A DNA stretch of 64,000 nucleotides from Caprella mutica. Its lineage: Eukaryota > Arthropoda > Malacostraca > Amphipoda > Caprellidae. The notes beneath the pieces are model-generated. The model was not told the origin of the DNA. It did not search any database and saw nothing but the letters and a program-made list of their open reading frames with translations. Positions 31,430 to 45,075 of the stretch are shown here, piece after piece; the stretch's first letter is position 1; the number at the start of each line of letters is the position of its first letter. The stretch is taken from positions 1 through 64,000 of the forward strand of contig CANNZV010003230.1 in assembly GCA_947561585.1 (NCBI GenBank). Reading direction: 5' to 3'. Made by a program: the position numbers and the translations under genes.

Positions 31430-33164
31430 GATAATGTGGTTTTCCATTCTCATGGAATGTTACCTTGTGAGAAGGTTGGTTCAATGTTGCAAATCCATCC
31501 CATTGAATTGTCATATGGGCCCAACCTGATTACTGTATAGCCTATCAACATTATATGGCGGAAGCTTTATTAACATATTGGAAAGACCATTTCCTGAAAT
31601 AGGAAGGATTCAATCAATCGCAATTTATAAAATGTCTTCAAATTAATATTAAATTATTAATCTTTCAGCAAAAATATTTTTTTAATACTAAGTTTAAGTG
31701 ACTAGACGAAGATGATCACAGGAACGATAAAGAGTTAAAGTTTTAGTTTCACGGTTTAAAATTTATAGTTTTTAATTAACACAATTTTAATATAAAATAT
31801 AGGTAAATAAGCTATATGAATGTGTAAAATGGTGGGGAAGGTGAGTGGCACTGAGTGATTTTATAGCTTGGTTGCCAGATGCTAGTTTCTATGAAGCTTG
31901 GCTATTTTTTTTAATTAGCTACTGTTAGCTAATTGTGACCATCTTAATACATTTTCAAAATATTCATATAATAAATTACGAATAGAGGATAATATGCAAT
32001 CCTAAAGTGAACAAGTGAACATATTTGTTTCCGGCATGAACCTGCTTTGTATTTTCGGTTATACATACATAGTGAAATTTTAAAATTCAGGTAGTTTGTT
32101 AGTGCTTTTCGTTGGAGGAGGTATTAGTTTTTTAATTCCCTCAATTAATTAAGAAAATTCTTCAAAACTGCACCCTGCGGCCTATTTAAAGTTATAAAAT
32201 GGTGAGTTGAAGTTTTTAAAATATACTTATAGATATTTTAAAGTTATTTTATATAGTGTATTCGATATAGTTATTGCCTGCTTCTATAGGTGCAGTACCT
32301 AATTAGGTACCGAGCTGAATAATATTTTCTTTAGCCTATGGCTAAATATATGTACCTAGGGTAATTTTCGAGTTATTAATAATTTATCTTATGGTGTCAC
32401 TTTTTCTCGATCTTTATAGAAATAAAGTACTACAGCAACTTGAAAATTAAATGATAATAATTTTTCAAACTTGATCGAAAACGTGAAAACGTCCGATAAC
32501 TCGGAACTTACCATGAAATATTAATTTAAATTTCTCTTTAAATATAATAATTTAAATTTGAAATGCGATTCGATTTCTGAAAGGATATAATTCCACTATC
32601 TAGGTATGTGGGCACCTATTATTTAATTTAAAATAGTTACAGAGATAACCTGTTAGTTACAACAAATTTGAATACACGTACTTTTGTTCGTTTCTGATAA
32701 TTACAAAATTTGCTTGCAAATATAGTAAATATTTAAATATAGGTAATTAATGTAACCGAAATAAATACAGCTACGGAACTCTGCAAGTGATATTGAGAAT
32801 TGATTAAGTAATTAATATTTTCTTTTTCAAGGTAGAGCCATCGCCATAAGAAAAGCTTCAAATTTTGAGAGGTATAGACAAGGCAGTTACTGCAATAACG
32901 GAAGGAGAGATAGGCACAACAGAAAGTGGACGAACCCATAGCCAAGGTTAAATTATTAGACCTCTCACTGAATTATTGTATGCTTGTTTTTCTTAGCTAT
33001 GTAATTCGATTGAGTCGATTTCCATAGATAATATAATAAGTTTTGTTTTAATCTCAGAGTTATAGGTATAGTCAGCTTTTTATTATAGTCATGTTAGTTG
33101 TAATATCATATTTAACTATTCTATACTATATTATAATAACTCTTTATACTTATGATATAAAGCT
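31430..33164. other. Left interior of element C, no gene seen
   Basis: AT-rich, without long frames. A half-copy of the 203-bp MITE lies at ~32455-32515 (GATCGAAAACGTG ... GGAACTTACC). An ATGGTGAGTTG and a distant TTTTTCAAGGTAG could suggest an intron at ~32200-32831, but the joined reading closes within a few codons. Confidence 0.4.
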
Positions 33165-33169
33165 AGATG

Positions 33170-34410
33170 TATTAACAATAGAAAGATTGTTAATACGCTG
33201 AACTTGTATCTTTACTTAATCTTTCAATTTCTATAATTTGATAATCATTTAATCAGACATAATCTTTTTAATCTTGTACACTGTTCATTAGAAGGAAATG
33301 CTATTTAAATTTATGGTCATGTTATTCTCGCTAGGAGCTCGAATATAATTATAAACGAATAGCTTTGATGTAAGCCGCTAATATAACTTGTAACTTCAGA
33401 ACATAACTTTATAACTTGTAACCCAGAGCTATAACTTGTAACTCAGAGTATAACTTTATAATTTGTACTAAGTTATATAACTTCATGAACTTTGTAAATC
33501 AGTTATACAACTTAGAATATTGAGTTCTTTTTCTATAGATAGAATTGAAATTAATACTTAATTAATTTAAAAGGAATTAAGTAAGTACTTCAATTATTCT
33601 AATTGAAATACTTAATTAATAGTTAGGAACTTGTAACATTTCTGATCATGTATAGGTTAAACAGGACTCTGAAATAGTATGCTTAAATTTGGATGTTTAT
33701 TAGTAAATCAGGTTTCACTAAAATGAACTATTAGTAAATCTGATCGATCTATATGTTAATCGTATAGAAAGCCATTACCACTAGCGTGTTAAATTTGAAT
33801 AATGCATTGTGTGTTATTTCTATCTGCAGTGAGTAGAAAAACATCTTTGAAAAGTACTATCAGTACCTTAACAGAAGTTTATTCACTCACTGGAAGGTTG
33901 GACTCTCCAGTTCACTCTTTAAATACCATTGGCACCTAACTAAAGTGTTCATAGTTCGCGATGGTCTCTTGAAGACTGGTTGGTCGGACCAAGTCTGGTC
34001 GGACTTGTCCATCCACGGGTTTCGTGAGTTGGCTACTCAGACCCTTGTTTATTTTAAACCCTTAAGTTTACTCAACCGCTAGTTTATTTAAAACTTGTGT
34101 TGTGTTATTTGAAGACTTGTGCGTAAGTCTTAGAACTCTGTACTATTCGAACTTTAATATAAGTACACCCATGTAAAACTTCCTTGTGTTTAATTTACTT
34201 CCTAAAAACTTTTACCGTTTAGTCATTTGTCAGTTTAATAGAATTCAATCAATTACCTCCATGTCTCTTCAAGTTAAGAAAATACAAATAATTGTTAAAG
34301 AACCCGGAGACTTAATTTGCTCTATGGGATAAGTTTATTAACCAGCCTCATCTACTTAGAAAATAGGTGATAATTTACTATCAATCCCATAGGAAAAGGG
34401 CAATTTAATA
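33170..34410 (+). repeat. T2 5' LTR (1241 bp)
   Basis: It starts TATTAACAAT and ends CAATTTAATA, and is identical by eye to the 3' LTR. It contains a local run of ATAACTTGTAAC-like repeats (33380-33510). Confidence 0.95.
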
Positions 34411-34411
34411 T

Positions 34412-34427
34412 TGGCATCTTCAAACGG
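34412..34427 (+). promoter_or_regulatory. Candidate T2 primer-binding site
   Basis: TGGCATCTTCAAACGG follows the 5' LTR after one base. The tRNA is not identified. Confidence 0.55.
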
Positions 34428-34429
34428 TC

Positions 34430-35364
34430 TTGAAGAAAAGAGGGAGGAAAAAGAGGTTAGAATCTATTAACGAAAAGAACTGACTTAATATAAATGGTTT
34501 AAAGATTTTTAGAGAAGTAAAAGGAAAGTTGGAAAGACAGTGTCAGTGATAAAGAGGGTACAAAATCAGAACTATGAAACCCTAGTGTTATACAGTGTTA
34601 ATCACTAGGTAAGCATTGAATGTAATGCGAGTGAACTAGCCAATCACACTCCTTCCGATAAAAGGACATTACGGGAGCAACTCTACAATGCCGATGGGAG
34701 AACACACTCTTCCAACACATATGGGAGAACACACCCCTCCAACTCACATACGGAAGTCCTGCAGCACTTCATAAAAAAGGAAGGAAGAGTGGGAAACACA
34801 AGTAACAATTAAAAAGTGAAGTGTTCGATAAGGGTAGAATATTGTTCCCCGTATGAAAGTTTCCGTATGAAACACTAATGCGGTTATAGTGTGGTTATTT
34901 AGAATATCACGTGACATGTGAAAAGTATTCTAATAACTAATAACATTTTCAAGAAATACCGATGTAAAGTATTTCAGTGTTATACCAGTGTGAAAAATAA
35001 CACTAGTGTTAAAGCACTTCATAAAAAAGGAAGGAAAAGCAACAGAAAAGATTCACATGACATGTGAAAGGATACTTTTCAAGTTAACAGCAGTTAACTA
35101 TAAAAAACTGTTCTAGAATACCATTAATATTCTAAAGACCGGTGAGAAAATTCGAGCTGAGTATAAAACGAGCGGTGCGCTCAAATAAACTCAATCATCC
35201 AAGCTGCAACACAAACTTCGAGCTGAGTACTGATACGCCAAATTAAGTGAAGGTGGCTATTCACTAGCGTCAAAGTACTAACAGCGTCAAAGTACTAACA
35301 GCGACAAAAATACATCACGACAGAAACTCACTTTTACCTGGCGGTAATCACCCAAGGGATTACG
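34430..35364 (+). other. T2 leader
   Basis: Less AT-rich than the rest of T2. It contains reiterated phrases (GGGAGAACACAC, CTTCATAAAAAAGGAAGG, AGCGTCAAAGTACTAAC) and no frame of note. It is probably an RNA leader with packaging or replication signals, which is inference. Confidence 0.45.
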
Positions 35365-35511
35365 ATGGAAAAGGCAGAAAAAACGAGGACTTTAACATCG
35401 ACAGGAAAACAGCGAATCGCAGCAGATCCAAAGCTGAGAAGAGGACAAGAAACAGCGTATACAGCTGTTGACCTGCAACAGGACAACGGGAGAATAGAAG
35501 AAATCGAATGA
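35365..35511 (+). CDS. Short reading frame at T2 leader end (48 aa)
   Basis: ATG-initiated and too short for usual gene callers. The product is polar and basic/acidic, beginning MEKAEKTRTLTSTGKQRIAA and ending in NGRIEEIE. It lies where gag would start in an LTR element and in the only GC-balanced part of the T2 interior. Its stop overlaps another short frame (ATGA overlap at 35508-35511), and a third open stretch follows to ~35596. It may be the remnant N-terminus of gag or a leader peptide. No domain is recognised, and chance cannot be excluded. Confidence 0.3.
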   Translation: MEKAEKTRTLTSTGKQRIAADPKLRRGQETAYTAVDLQQDNGRIEEIE

Positions 35512-37017
35512 CTCCAGAGAAATGGATCAGCAGATCACAAGAGGCAGCTCTACTATTCCCGTAAACAGAGAGGCAAAACAAGGCAAACTATTAGGTGATG
35601 CTATTTAACTATTTAACCTAAAGTTAATATACTGTAATGAATTTTGTGTCTGGAATATAATAATGTCTACTTATATTTTTGTATTGTGAATTTTTATATT
35701 GTCTTTATTAATCTTTACTAATTACTAATCTTTACAGTGTATATTGAAAGGTTTTGTTAGATAAGGTAGTATGTAATAAAGAATGGCTTTACCAAAATAC
35801 GACACAAATAGTTACAACCTGCCACAAAGGTCCCTATAGTAATATAAAGTGTAAGTTATGACACTACATTCCTGGGGGAATGATAGATTTATATCAAAGT
35901 CTCAAATAGTGGAGAAAAAAGTAGTGTCAAAGACCAGTAGCCTCAAATAGCGCAGTTAGTAAAAAGCAAGATGATTTGACAATTTTAGTCAATGTGTATC
36001 ATTTAAAGGTAATAAACTTTTAACAGATATAATTGAATCTGGGAATATATTAATTGCATAGAATATTTTAGATGTGTCGGGATAGTGAAAACTATTTACA
36101 TTTTGACAGGCTAATAATACCATGTATTTCAGTACTTTTATAATTATCTGACTGAGAACGACATTTAAATCTAATTTATTTTGCATAATTATTCTATAAG
36201 TAAAATCATTGAAAACTAATGGAACGTATGTTTCAGAAAGTGAAAGCTGTATAAATGCGCGAAGATTGCAAATAACGTGGAAAGCACGTTATATAACAAA
36301 ATAACTGTTGTTGTCCTATAAAAGGCGAAGTATAATTATAATAAATAATTATAAAAGAATTCAGAAAATCGTATATTAGAATTTCGAAGAAGCTTAGAGA
36401 GAAAGTTCAAATGATGAGAACGAACTTAAAATACTATTTTGAAAGTATGAATTTTTAAAGTATTAAGTAAAAAACATTAGAACAATGTTTAAATGAGCTA
36501 ATATAGTTGCAAATATATTAGTAGTAACCTGTGTACTCATAAATAGAGATACAGATGGAATATGTAACTGTATATTCACAGATAAGGAGAATGAAAATAT
36601 TCCAAGTTGATGATAAATTAAATGGGTCTTATAACCTGTGAATTTGTCATGTAAATAACCAAAGGTGAATTTGGTAAATTAACGATATACCTATTTTATA
36701 TTAACGAGGTAATTTTCCATATTTTTAGTACTGGAATGGAAGTAATTAACCCATTCTCGTATTTCATTAATTTTGCATATTTTAATGAAATGATATTTAT
36801 TGTTCGTGGCTTAAAAAGCAATAACGTCGATAAAAATCTTTGGAAATTATAAATTACGCTGTTTTATTTAGTAGGTAATATCAAGAGAAAATGAAATCGA
36901 GAGAAGTTGATATCATAGAAACGGTTATATCATATAGAAATATACCGAAAGTACAGTCACGAATGTGAATATCTGACTATAGGGTCAAAACATCCTTTAA
37001 GTCAGTGAAAGTCAAAT

Positions 37018-37411
37018 GAGTTGTCATATTATAAAATATAGACGAGGTTTCAGGTAAAACCGTAAATACCTAAGATACAACATTGAGTTGTGATATTATA
37101 AGATATAAAAAGGGTTTCAGGTAAAACCGTAAATACCTAAGATACAACATTGAGTTGTAATATTATAAAATATAAAAAGGGTTTCAGGTAAAACCGCAAA
37201 TACCTAAGATGTGCATGTATTGTACATATATGACGAAATCATACCTAATTTTCAGGGATGAAGTCAATAGATAATTATAATGTCAATTTATATTTATAAA
37301 AATAAACAAGGTTTCAGGTAAACCGGAAATACCTATGATATGCACGTAACGTACATATGTAACGAATCATACCTAATTTTCAGGGATGAAGTCAATTGAT
37401 AATTATGATGT
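37018..37411 (+). repeat. T2 internal repeat with GTTTCAGGTAAAACCG units
   Basis: Three ~67-bp units with GTTTCAGGTAAAACCG, AATACCTAAGAT and ACATTGAGTTGTGATATTAT are followed by two longer variants that carry TACCTAATTTTCAGGGATG. Confidence 0.85.
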
Positions 37412-40400
37412 ATTCCTATTCAAATAGTAATAGTCGCAGTATTTGAAAAAAGAACCTGTCAATCGTTTCAGTGATTAAAGATAATCGAGTCAGATTAAGA
37501 TATAACGTAAATATTAAACTCAGAGGTATGACTCAGTATAAAAAGAGTGAAACATTTTAAAGGATTGACAAGGAATGATATAGATATATAAATATATCTT
37601 GAATATTTAAATGACTATTTTGATATTAATATTGTATATTAAATATTTTTGAAGAGATTTAAAGTTACCTAGAGGTTAATACTGCTTAACCATTTTTAAT
37701 GTAATATCGGGTAATATGTGGTAACATAGAGGGGAAAAGTAGGTTTGATACTAAATAATCAATATGTGATCTAGTTTCAAACTATATTCCTGTAATAATT
37801 AAAAGTAAGAAATAATTGATTTGATTAAAGGTTACTGTTTAACGTAATTAAATAATTATATGCTTTAACGTAAAATCTCCAGCAACTCAATAATGAAAGA
37901 AATAACGATATAAGAAAGATTCAATGCAGTTTACGTATATTGAATATATATTGAGTATAAATAATTATCCGTTAAATAAGAAGTTGTTGTAATTATTCCA
38001 GTGACGAATAATAACTTATAATAATCGCCAATGGTGATTAGTTCATATGAACGAAATAATCGTATAAAAAACGATATGAATTCAGACAATTGTATTTGTC
38101 AGACGATAATTCTGAGAAAGAAAATACTATAAGAGCAAAGATTTGCTGAATTTTATAATTAAATTGCAAGACTTGATTTGAATAGTCAATTAAATGCAAG
38201 CAATCGAACATAAATGTATGAGAGATAAAACAATTATCTTAAGACTATTTTTCTATTAATAAAGTATAAAATATAGCAAACGTTATATATATAAAAATAT
38301 AACTTAACGTAAAAATAACTTAACGTAAAAATATAACGCAACTTGATTATATAATAGTTGACTAGTAAAAAGTCAAGACTAAACGTAATCTTGAAGGAAG
38401 CGATGTAAATTCTCAAGTGGGAAGTTATTGTCAACAGAGCTATTAAAATTAGTCACACATTCAGGTAGTACAGTCAGTAACACTATAGTTGACGATAGCA
38501 AGGATATAATATGAATAAAATAATGAGTATTATATGGAGAATAAAAGATATAGGAATTAATGTGATTATTCCAGTAGGTTACTCAGAAATAATAATTAAT
38601 TATTTAATCAATTATTTGATAAATAAATGAGTTTGAAAGAGAGCTCTTGATGATTTCTTTTAATGATAACTGTAATGTTTGATAAATAAATGAGTTACAG
38701 GTTCTTCGTCGAAATAAAATCATGGAATTAATGGCATGAAATAAGTGTAATATCATAATTTAATAATATGATAAATTTGAGGAACTGAAGTAATATAAGT
38801 TATTACTTGTGTGGGAATTAGAACCTGTAAGAACAATGTATGAATAAGAATTAATAGTTATTTATAATTAAATGACATGCAGTAAATCAATCTACTGTTC
38901 TCTATGAACTGTATTGTAATACAATCCAAGATGTAGCAGGAACTAATATTTGAAACACCATAACAAATGGAGAGTTTAACGAATGATTTGAATGATAACA
39001 AGATACGAAGCAAATATTTCAATTAATATTATTTCACATTTAATTTGAATTCTTTTATTTATAATAGAAGTGTAATATTTTATGTTGAATTTTTGATTTT
39101 CAAGATGATAAATAAATATGTTTGTACTTGTTAATTAAAATAAAGATACTGAATTCTTGATATATAAATTTAGGAATGAATTCTAAATAAATAGTCGAAT
39201 ATTATTGAATGTATAATGAACAATGAAAACATGCAATATAATATTCATGTACTTAAATTCTAATGTTTATGTACAATGATATATAAAATAATTGCTGAAA
39301 AAGATAGTTCGTTAAAACTTTTATATATGATAATATATAAATATATAACCAAGGAAAGGTTTGATCCAATCTTAAGGGGAACATTCTATTTATTCCTCTC
39401 AGAGTGAAGAATAAAATAGACCCTAAAGAATTTCCAAACATAAGTTAGGCGAACATTCTATTTATTCCTCTCAGAATGAAGAATAAAATTAGACCCCAAA
39501 AAGATTACAATAATGGATTGAAGTGTAATTAAGTGTGATTATACATGGAATTTTGAGATAAATATATCAGAAGGATACGAGTCAAGATGTATAATTAATT
39601 TTATGTTGATATTTGAAAAAAGGGGATATTCCTAATACATAAAGAATATTCATTCTAAACTGTAAGTGTAAATATTACTAAGAGAAAACAGTAATTGCAG
39701 ATTCAAAGGTCAACCAGAGTACAGAAAATACCCTGAGAAGAAAATCTTCTTCTAAAGAAAAATTTCAAGGGGGAACCGTAATATTTCCAGATTTATAAAA
39801 GAATGAATGTAGTTGATTTTACATGAGTATAAAAAGGATTAAAATGAAATCGTAAATAATAAAAGCGATCGAATAGAACGGATTTATTTCATAAAAATAA
39901 ATGTAACGAGAATTGTAAAATACGTTCATGTTACGTATATGAATTTATTAATTAAACTCAGTATAGCAGTTTAAATGTAATTAAAAAGTTTGAGTTTAAA
40001 AGGGACAGTTATATAATTTAATAAATAATGTATGGATTCAAATAAAGAAAACGTTTGAAAAGTTTAATGATACTGAAATAAGAGTAAAAGACTCTTTAAT
40101 GATAAATGGGAATTACGAAAATATTTTTGAGTATTGAGTTTAATGATAGCAAGAATCTTGATGATATTTAAATTATTACTTGAAAAAGTAAATGAATACA
40201 TTAAACTTGAGTTAAAGCAAATGAAAAAAATAATGAGATTTAATTCTGTTCAAGAATTTATGATTATAAAAGGAACATAACGAAATATAATGAAAAGCTA
40301 AAAAACGACATAGTTTGTGTTCAATTAATTTCTTTCAATGGTTAGATCAATAACATTAACTCTTAAAGGTAACTACAATATACACTGATGTTTAAAGAAA

Positions 40401-41284
40401 TGTAAATTATATATATAATGCATTGATGTTTAGTGAAACATAAAATATATATAAATAACTGTGTGTTTGTAAGTTAAGAGTAATTAAGAAAATTATGTTG
40501 ACTAACACTTATAACTATTGATGAAATGTAATGTAATGGTAGATAAATAATCTATGTAAGATGTAAGTTTCTTGTATAAGCTAGTAAAGTTCACCTGTAA
40601 TTGCAGAAACACACGTAAAAGAGGCTAACCAAAAGCAATGAACCCCATCCATCTGACGATCTGACGATATGGGCAAGACATCGGTTGAAGGTGAATTACT
40701 TGATTTTACTATGAATTTATCACTATAAGTGAAAATCTTGTAAAGTAACGTAACAATAAAAAGAAACATAACAGTTTTGATTGTGTCCAAGATTTTCATG
40801 AACCTAGTTTTAAGTGAAAAATATGTTATATATATAAACTAACCCCTTCTTTACAGTTTTATAATAATAGGAATATGTATTGTAAACTGAATGAGGTATA
40901 TTTTGAAATAAATGTTATGTGAGATATATATTATCAAACTATGATATTACTTGAAGGATTATAACAATACTATAATATTAAAGAATTTTGTAGAATCATT
41001 GTACAAAATTTTGGAAATAATTAAAACAATCATGTTTTAGCAATGTAAAATAAGTAATATCCTTCAACTGTAAGTCTAAAAAGTAATAGTTAGGTAAAAA
41101 TATAATCCTAATTATACTTAAATTAATGCTGATTTATTTTATTCCCAAAACTTGAAAAACATCTCTCGAGAAACTGGAGCAGAGCAATAACAAACCAGAT
41201 GTTGGAACAATCCAACACCAGTAACTTGTTGATCCGAAAAGGATAAGCCGAGCTACGCCTGGTGACGAGAAGGCTGATCAGTGG

Positions 41285-41450
41285 AGCATACTTGGTGACG
41301 ACTTCAGTCATATTTGGTGACGACTTCCATTTCATATTTGTTGATGTCTTCACAGTCATACTGGATGATGACTTCACAGTCATACTTGATGATGACTTCA
41401 CAGTCATACTTGGTGACGACTTCGCAGTCATATTTGGTGACGTCACAAAC
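41285..41450 (+). repeat. T2 internal 24-bp array
   Basis: About seven copies of TTGATGATGACTTCACAGTC plus a short linker. Because 24 is divisible by three, both strands show a repetitive open frame. I do not treat these as genes. Confidence 0.85.
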
Positions 41451-42063
41451 CAATGCCCGATAACCTGAGGGAACCATTTATTCTGAAGGAGGAGAATGAA
41501 CATGGGGGCTTCAACTCTCATGTACCTACTTTGAGAAGTCTTCTCTGATGGTACCGACACATTTAGATCATTTCACCTTGATCTTATTATTCTAAATTTT
41601 GGATTATTACTTTAGTCCAATTATCTTAGATTTCTATACTTTGAATTTACTTTAAAGAAAGTTTATATATTAATTGCTTATTGAAACATTCAGGTTATGA
41701 GCATTTAATCATTGATGTTTATTTGAAAATTAATTCTTTAAAGGATTACTTAAGATTTCATTTGATAGTTTACAGATTTCGAAGTTGAACATTTGATTTA
41801 AAGTAACTTTTAATTTCATTGAATATTTTAAACGAAATCTGAATATGTTTATTCAATACGAATAAAAATAAGTTATGTAAAGCTAACAATAGTATAGATG
41901 AATACTAACCAATAATATAGCTCGTATAATATTACATAACATATATAACCATAGTTTAAGAAAAGAGAAGTTTAAGATAAGTAATAACGAATTTAGTTAT
42001 ACTCATATATTTTGAAATGAATATTTTAGAAATAAAAAATAATGAAGTTTCGATTTTGATGTA

Positions 42064-42240
42064 AGATTATATTCATTTGAGATATAAGAGTTAATTAAGT
42101 TCTATTGACTATAGATTATATTCATTTGAGATATAAAAGTTAACTAAGTTCTATTGACTATAGCATATATTCATTTGAGATATAAAAGTTAACTAAGTTC
42201 TATTGATTATAGATTATATTCATTGGAAATATGAAAAGTA
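42064..42240 (+). repeat. T2 internal 49-bp array
   Basis: Three and a half units of ATATTCATTTGAGATATAAA plus AGTTAACTAAGTTCTATTGA, nearly identical. Confidence 0.85.
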
Positions 42241-43195
42241 ATTAATCTATATTGATTTTGAAATTAATTTCATTTGAAAATTACTTAACCTTATTTCCGA
42301 CGTTTCAAATTACGATGCTTGAAGTAGAATATATAATAATAGTAGATATATTATAATCGTATGCTTAGATTTTATTGATAATCTTATTTGTAAGCATTAT
42401 AATTTTGGTTCTTGAATGAAAGTAAGATGTTTATAGTTGGACTATATTGCAGTAAAGTATTAAACGAACTTTATATTTTGAAGAAAAACTTTAAGGGTGT
42501 TTTCAATGACTAGACATTCACCTGGATACTATTTCCATTTAAGTGTTTAAGAATTGAGAACATATATATATTTAATTTTTAGAAAGGTATTGGTTACTTT
42601 TATTTTAAAAATTAAAATATAAATTTAGCAGTTATAGATTGAAGTTTTATGATTGTTCAACTTGAATTCTGAGATTTGATATTTCATGTTTTGAATTTTA
42701 GAACTAATTGAAATGGGATTTAAGGTTCAATTTTGAATAATTATAAACAAGGTTAGATATTTGAATATCTTTATTAGTTAAATAAATCCCATAAAATGAA
42801 AATATATTTTTGATGTATGTTTCTGAATATGAGTAGAATAACTTATAAATTTTCAATCTATTTTGATTTAATATCGTGACCAGAGGTAGAATTCATGATT
42901 ACTTATATGATAGGAATTGTCTTGTCATCATATTTTTGTACACACAAATTTTATGATGAAAAGACTGATCTATTTAGCAGATCAAATTTTAATCTGAAAT
43001 TCATAATACATGAATCGAGTGATTAAATTTCTTTTGTTTTAATAGATATAATTTGTGTTTCGGACTTAGAAATTTCAAGAAATTTCATAGGATGTTTTCC
43101 GAGTGTTGTTCGAAATTTCTTAGGATATTTTTCGATTGGATTTCGATAATAAGGGTTTAGAAATTGAAATTCAACCGACAAGTCGGTTGAAACAT

Positions 43196-43209
43196 GAAGG
43201 GGGGAGTGA
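43196..43209 (+). promoter_or_regulatory. T2 polypurine tract
   Basis: GAAGGGGGGAGTGA directly precedes the 3' LTR, much like the tract of T1 (GGAAGGGGGGAGCGA). Confidence 0.85.
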
Positions 43210-44450
43210 TATTAACAATAGAAAGATTGTTAATACGCTGAACTTGTATCTTTACTTAATCTTTCAATTTCTATAATTTGATAATCATTTAATCAGACAT
43301 AATCTTTTTAATCTTGTACACTGTTCATTAGAAGGAAATGCTATTTAAATTTATGGTCATGTTATTCTCGCTAGGAGCTCGAATATAATTATAAACGAAT
43401 AGCTTTGATGTAAGCCGCTAATATAACTTGTAACTTCAGAACATAACTTTATAACTTGTAACCCAGAGCTATAACTTGTAACTCAGAGTATAACTTTATA
43501 ATTTGTACTAAGTTATATAACTTCATGAACTTTGTAAATCAGTTATACAACTTAGAATATTGAGTTCTTTTTCTATAGATAGAATTGAAATTAATACTTA
43601 ATTAATTTAAAAGGAATTAAGTAAGTACTTCAATTATTCTAATTGAAATACTTAATTAATAGTTAGGAACTTGTAACATTTCTGATCATGTATAGGTTAA
43701 ACAGGACTCTGAAATAGTATGCTTAAATTTGGATGTTTATTAGTAAATCAGGTTTCACTAAAATGAACTATTAGTAAATCTGATCGATCTATATGTTAAT
43801 CGTATAGAAAGCCATTACCACTAGCGTGTTAAATTTGAATAATGCATTGTGTGTTATTTCTATCTGCAGTGAGTAGAAAAACATCTTTGAAAAGTACTAT
43901 CAGTACCTTAACAGAAGTTTATTCACTCACTGGAAGGTTGGACTCTCCAGTTCACTCTTTAAATACCATTGGCACCTAACTAAAGTGTTCATAGTTCGCG
44001 ATGGTCTCTTGAAGACTGGTTGGTCGGACCAAGTCTGGTCGGACTTGTCCATCCACGGGTTTCGTGAGTTGGCTACTCAGACCCTTGTTTATTTTAAACC
44101 CTTAAGTTTACTCAACCGCTAGTTTATTTAAAACTTGTGTTGTGTTATTTGAAGACTTGTGCGTAAGTCTTAGAACTCTGTACTATTCGAACTTTAATAT
44201 AAGTACACCCATGTAAAACTTCCTTGTGTTTAATTTACTTCCTAAAAACTTTTACCGTTTAGTCATTTGTCAGTTTAATAGAATTCAATCAATTACCTCC
44301 ATGTCTCTTCAAGTTAAGAAAATACAAATAATTGTTAAAGAACCCGGAGACTTAATTTGCTCTATGGGATAAGTTTATTAACCAGCCTCATCTACTTAGA
44401 AAATAGGTGATAATTTACTATCAATCCCATAGGAAAAGGGCAATTTAATA
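43210..44450 (+). repeat. T2 3' LTR (1241 bp)
   Basis: Same length and, as far as I could read, same sequence as the 5' LTR. It is followed by AGATG. Confidence 0.95.
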
Positions 44451-44679
44451 AGATGTATTGTTTAATGTTACTGTTTAATCACCTTTTTAATGGATAGGTT
44501 TTTTAAGTTCGTTCTACTCTTCTGTTGTAACGATCTACGAATAAATAAATGAAAATCTAGAAGATGATTTTTATTTGTCTTACTCATTATGATATTCATT
44601 TTATTAATAACAATGCTCTATTATTAATCTATTCATGGCTTCAAAAGTAATTTATTAAACCTTATGATTTATTTATTGT

Positions 44680-45075
44680 GACCAGATGGGTCCAATATGG
44701 TAGTGCCATATTTAGCACATGGAAACCACCTAGTACCACAGTAATATCAATATTGGTTGCCAGTGCTTTTTCGACCCTGGCCCCATCATCCTCGGCATCA
44801 TCTTATACCAAGATGGTTTCAACATTAGTAGCCCATGCTGTCACCATGTGGGCCCAGTTTGTAAATGACCACACAGTACCTATGTGGTAGTGTCATATGT
44901 CACATGGAAACCACCTAGTACCAAGTTGATTTCAATACAGCTTGCCAGTTCTTTTACGACCTTGGCCCCATCAACCGTGACAACATCTTGGGCCAAGATG
45001 GTTTCAACATCAGTAGCCCATGCTGTCACCACGTTGGCCCATTTTGCAAATAACCACACAGTACCAACATGATTT
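44680..45075 (+). repeat. ~195-bp duplicated unit near right end of C
   Basis: Two tandem copies share CACATGGAAACCACCTAGTA, CCAAGATGGTTTCAACAT, AGCCCATGCTGTCACCA and ACCACACAGTACC. This forms the right subterminal block of element C. Confidence 0.85.

Larger units (their letters stand above)
35600..43195 (+). other. T2 gene-free interior
   Basis: About 7.6 kb of very AT-rich DNA with stop codons throughout all frames and no retroviral motif in either strand. Several short tandem arrays lie in it, listed separately. A duplicated ~50-bp phrase (GAACATTCTATTTATTCCTC then AGAATGAAGAATAAAAT) lies at ~39378 and ~39450. Confidence 0.6.
33170..44450 (+). mobile_element. T2: 11.3-kb LTR element without genes (LARD-like)
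   Basis: Two 1241-bp LTRs enclose ~8.8 kb, and the 5-bp duplication AGATG flanks the whole (33165-33169 and 44451-44455). A primer-site-like TGGCATCTTCAAACGG and a polypurine tract sit in the right places. The LTRs begin TATTAA and end TTAATA instead of TG/CA. I found no difference between the two LTRs, so the insertion is very young. Yet the interior holds no frame longer than ~145 codons and none with retroviral motifs. This fits a large retrotransposon derivative moved by proteins of another element. The strand is set by the primer site and polypurine tract. Confidence 0.9.

Noticed and set aside
32200..32945. Two-exon host gene starting ATGGTGAGTTG
   Set aside because: Joining at the AG near 32831 closes the frame within six codons, and the region is inside element C.
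41123..41560. 145-codon minus-strand and 68-codon plus-strand frames in T2
   Set aside because: Both depend on a 24-bp array (multiple of three) and have no recognisable domain outside the repeat.
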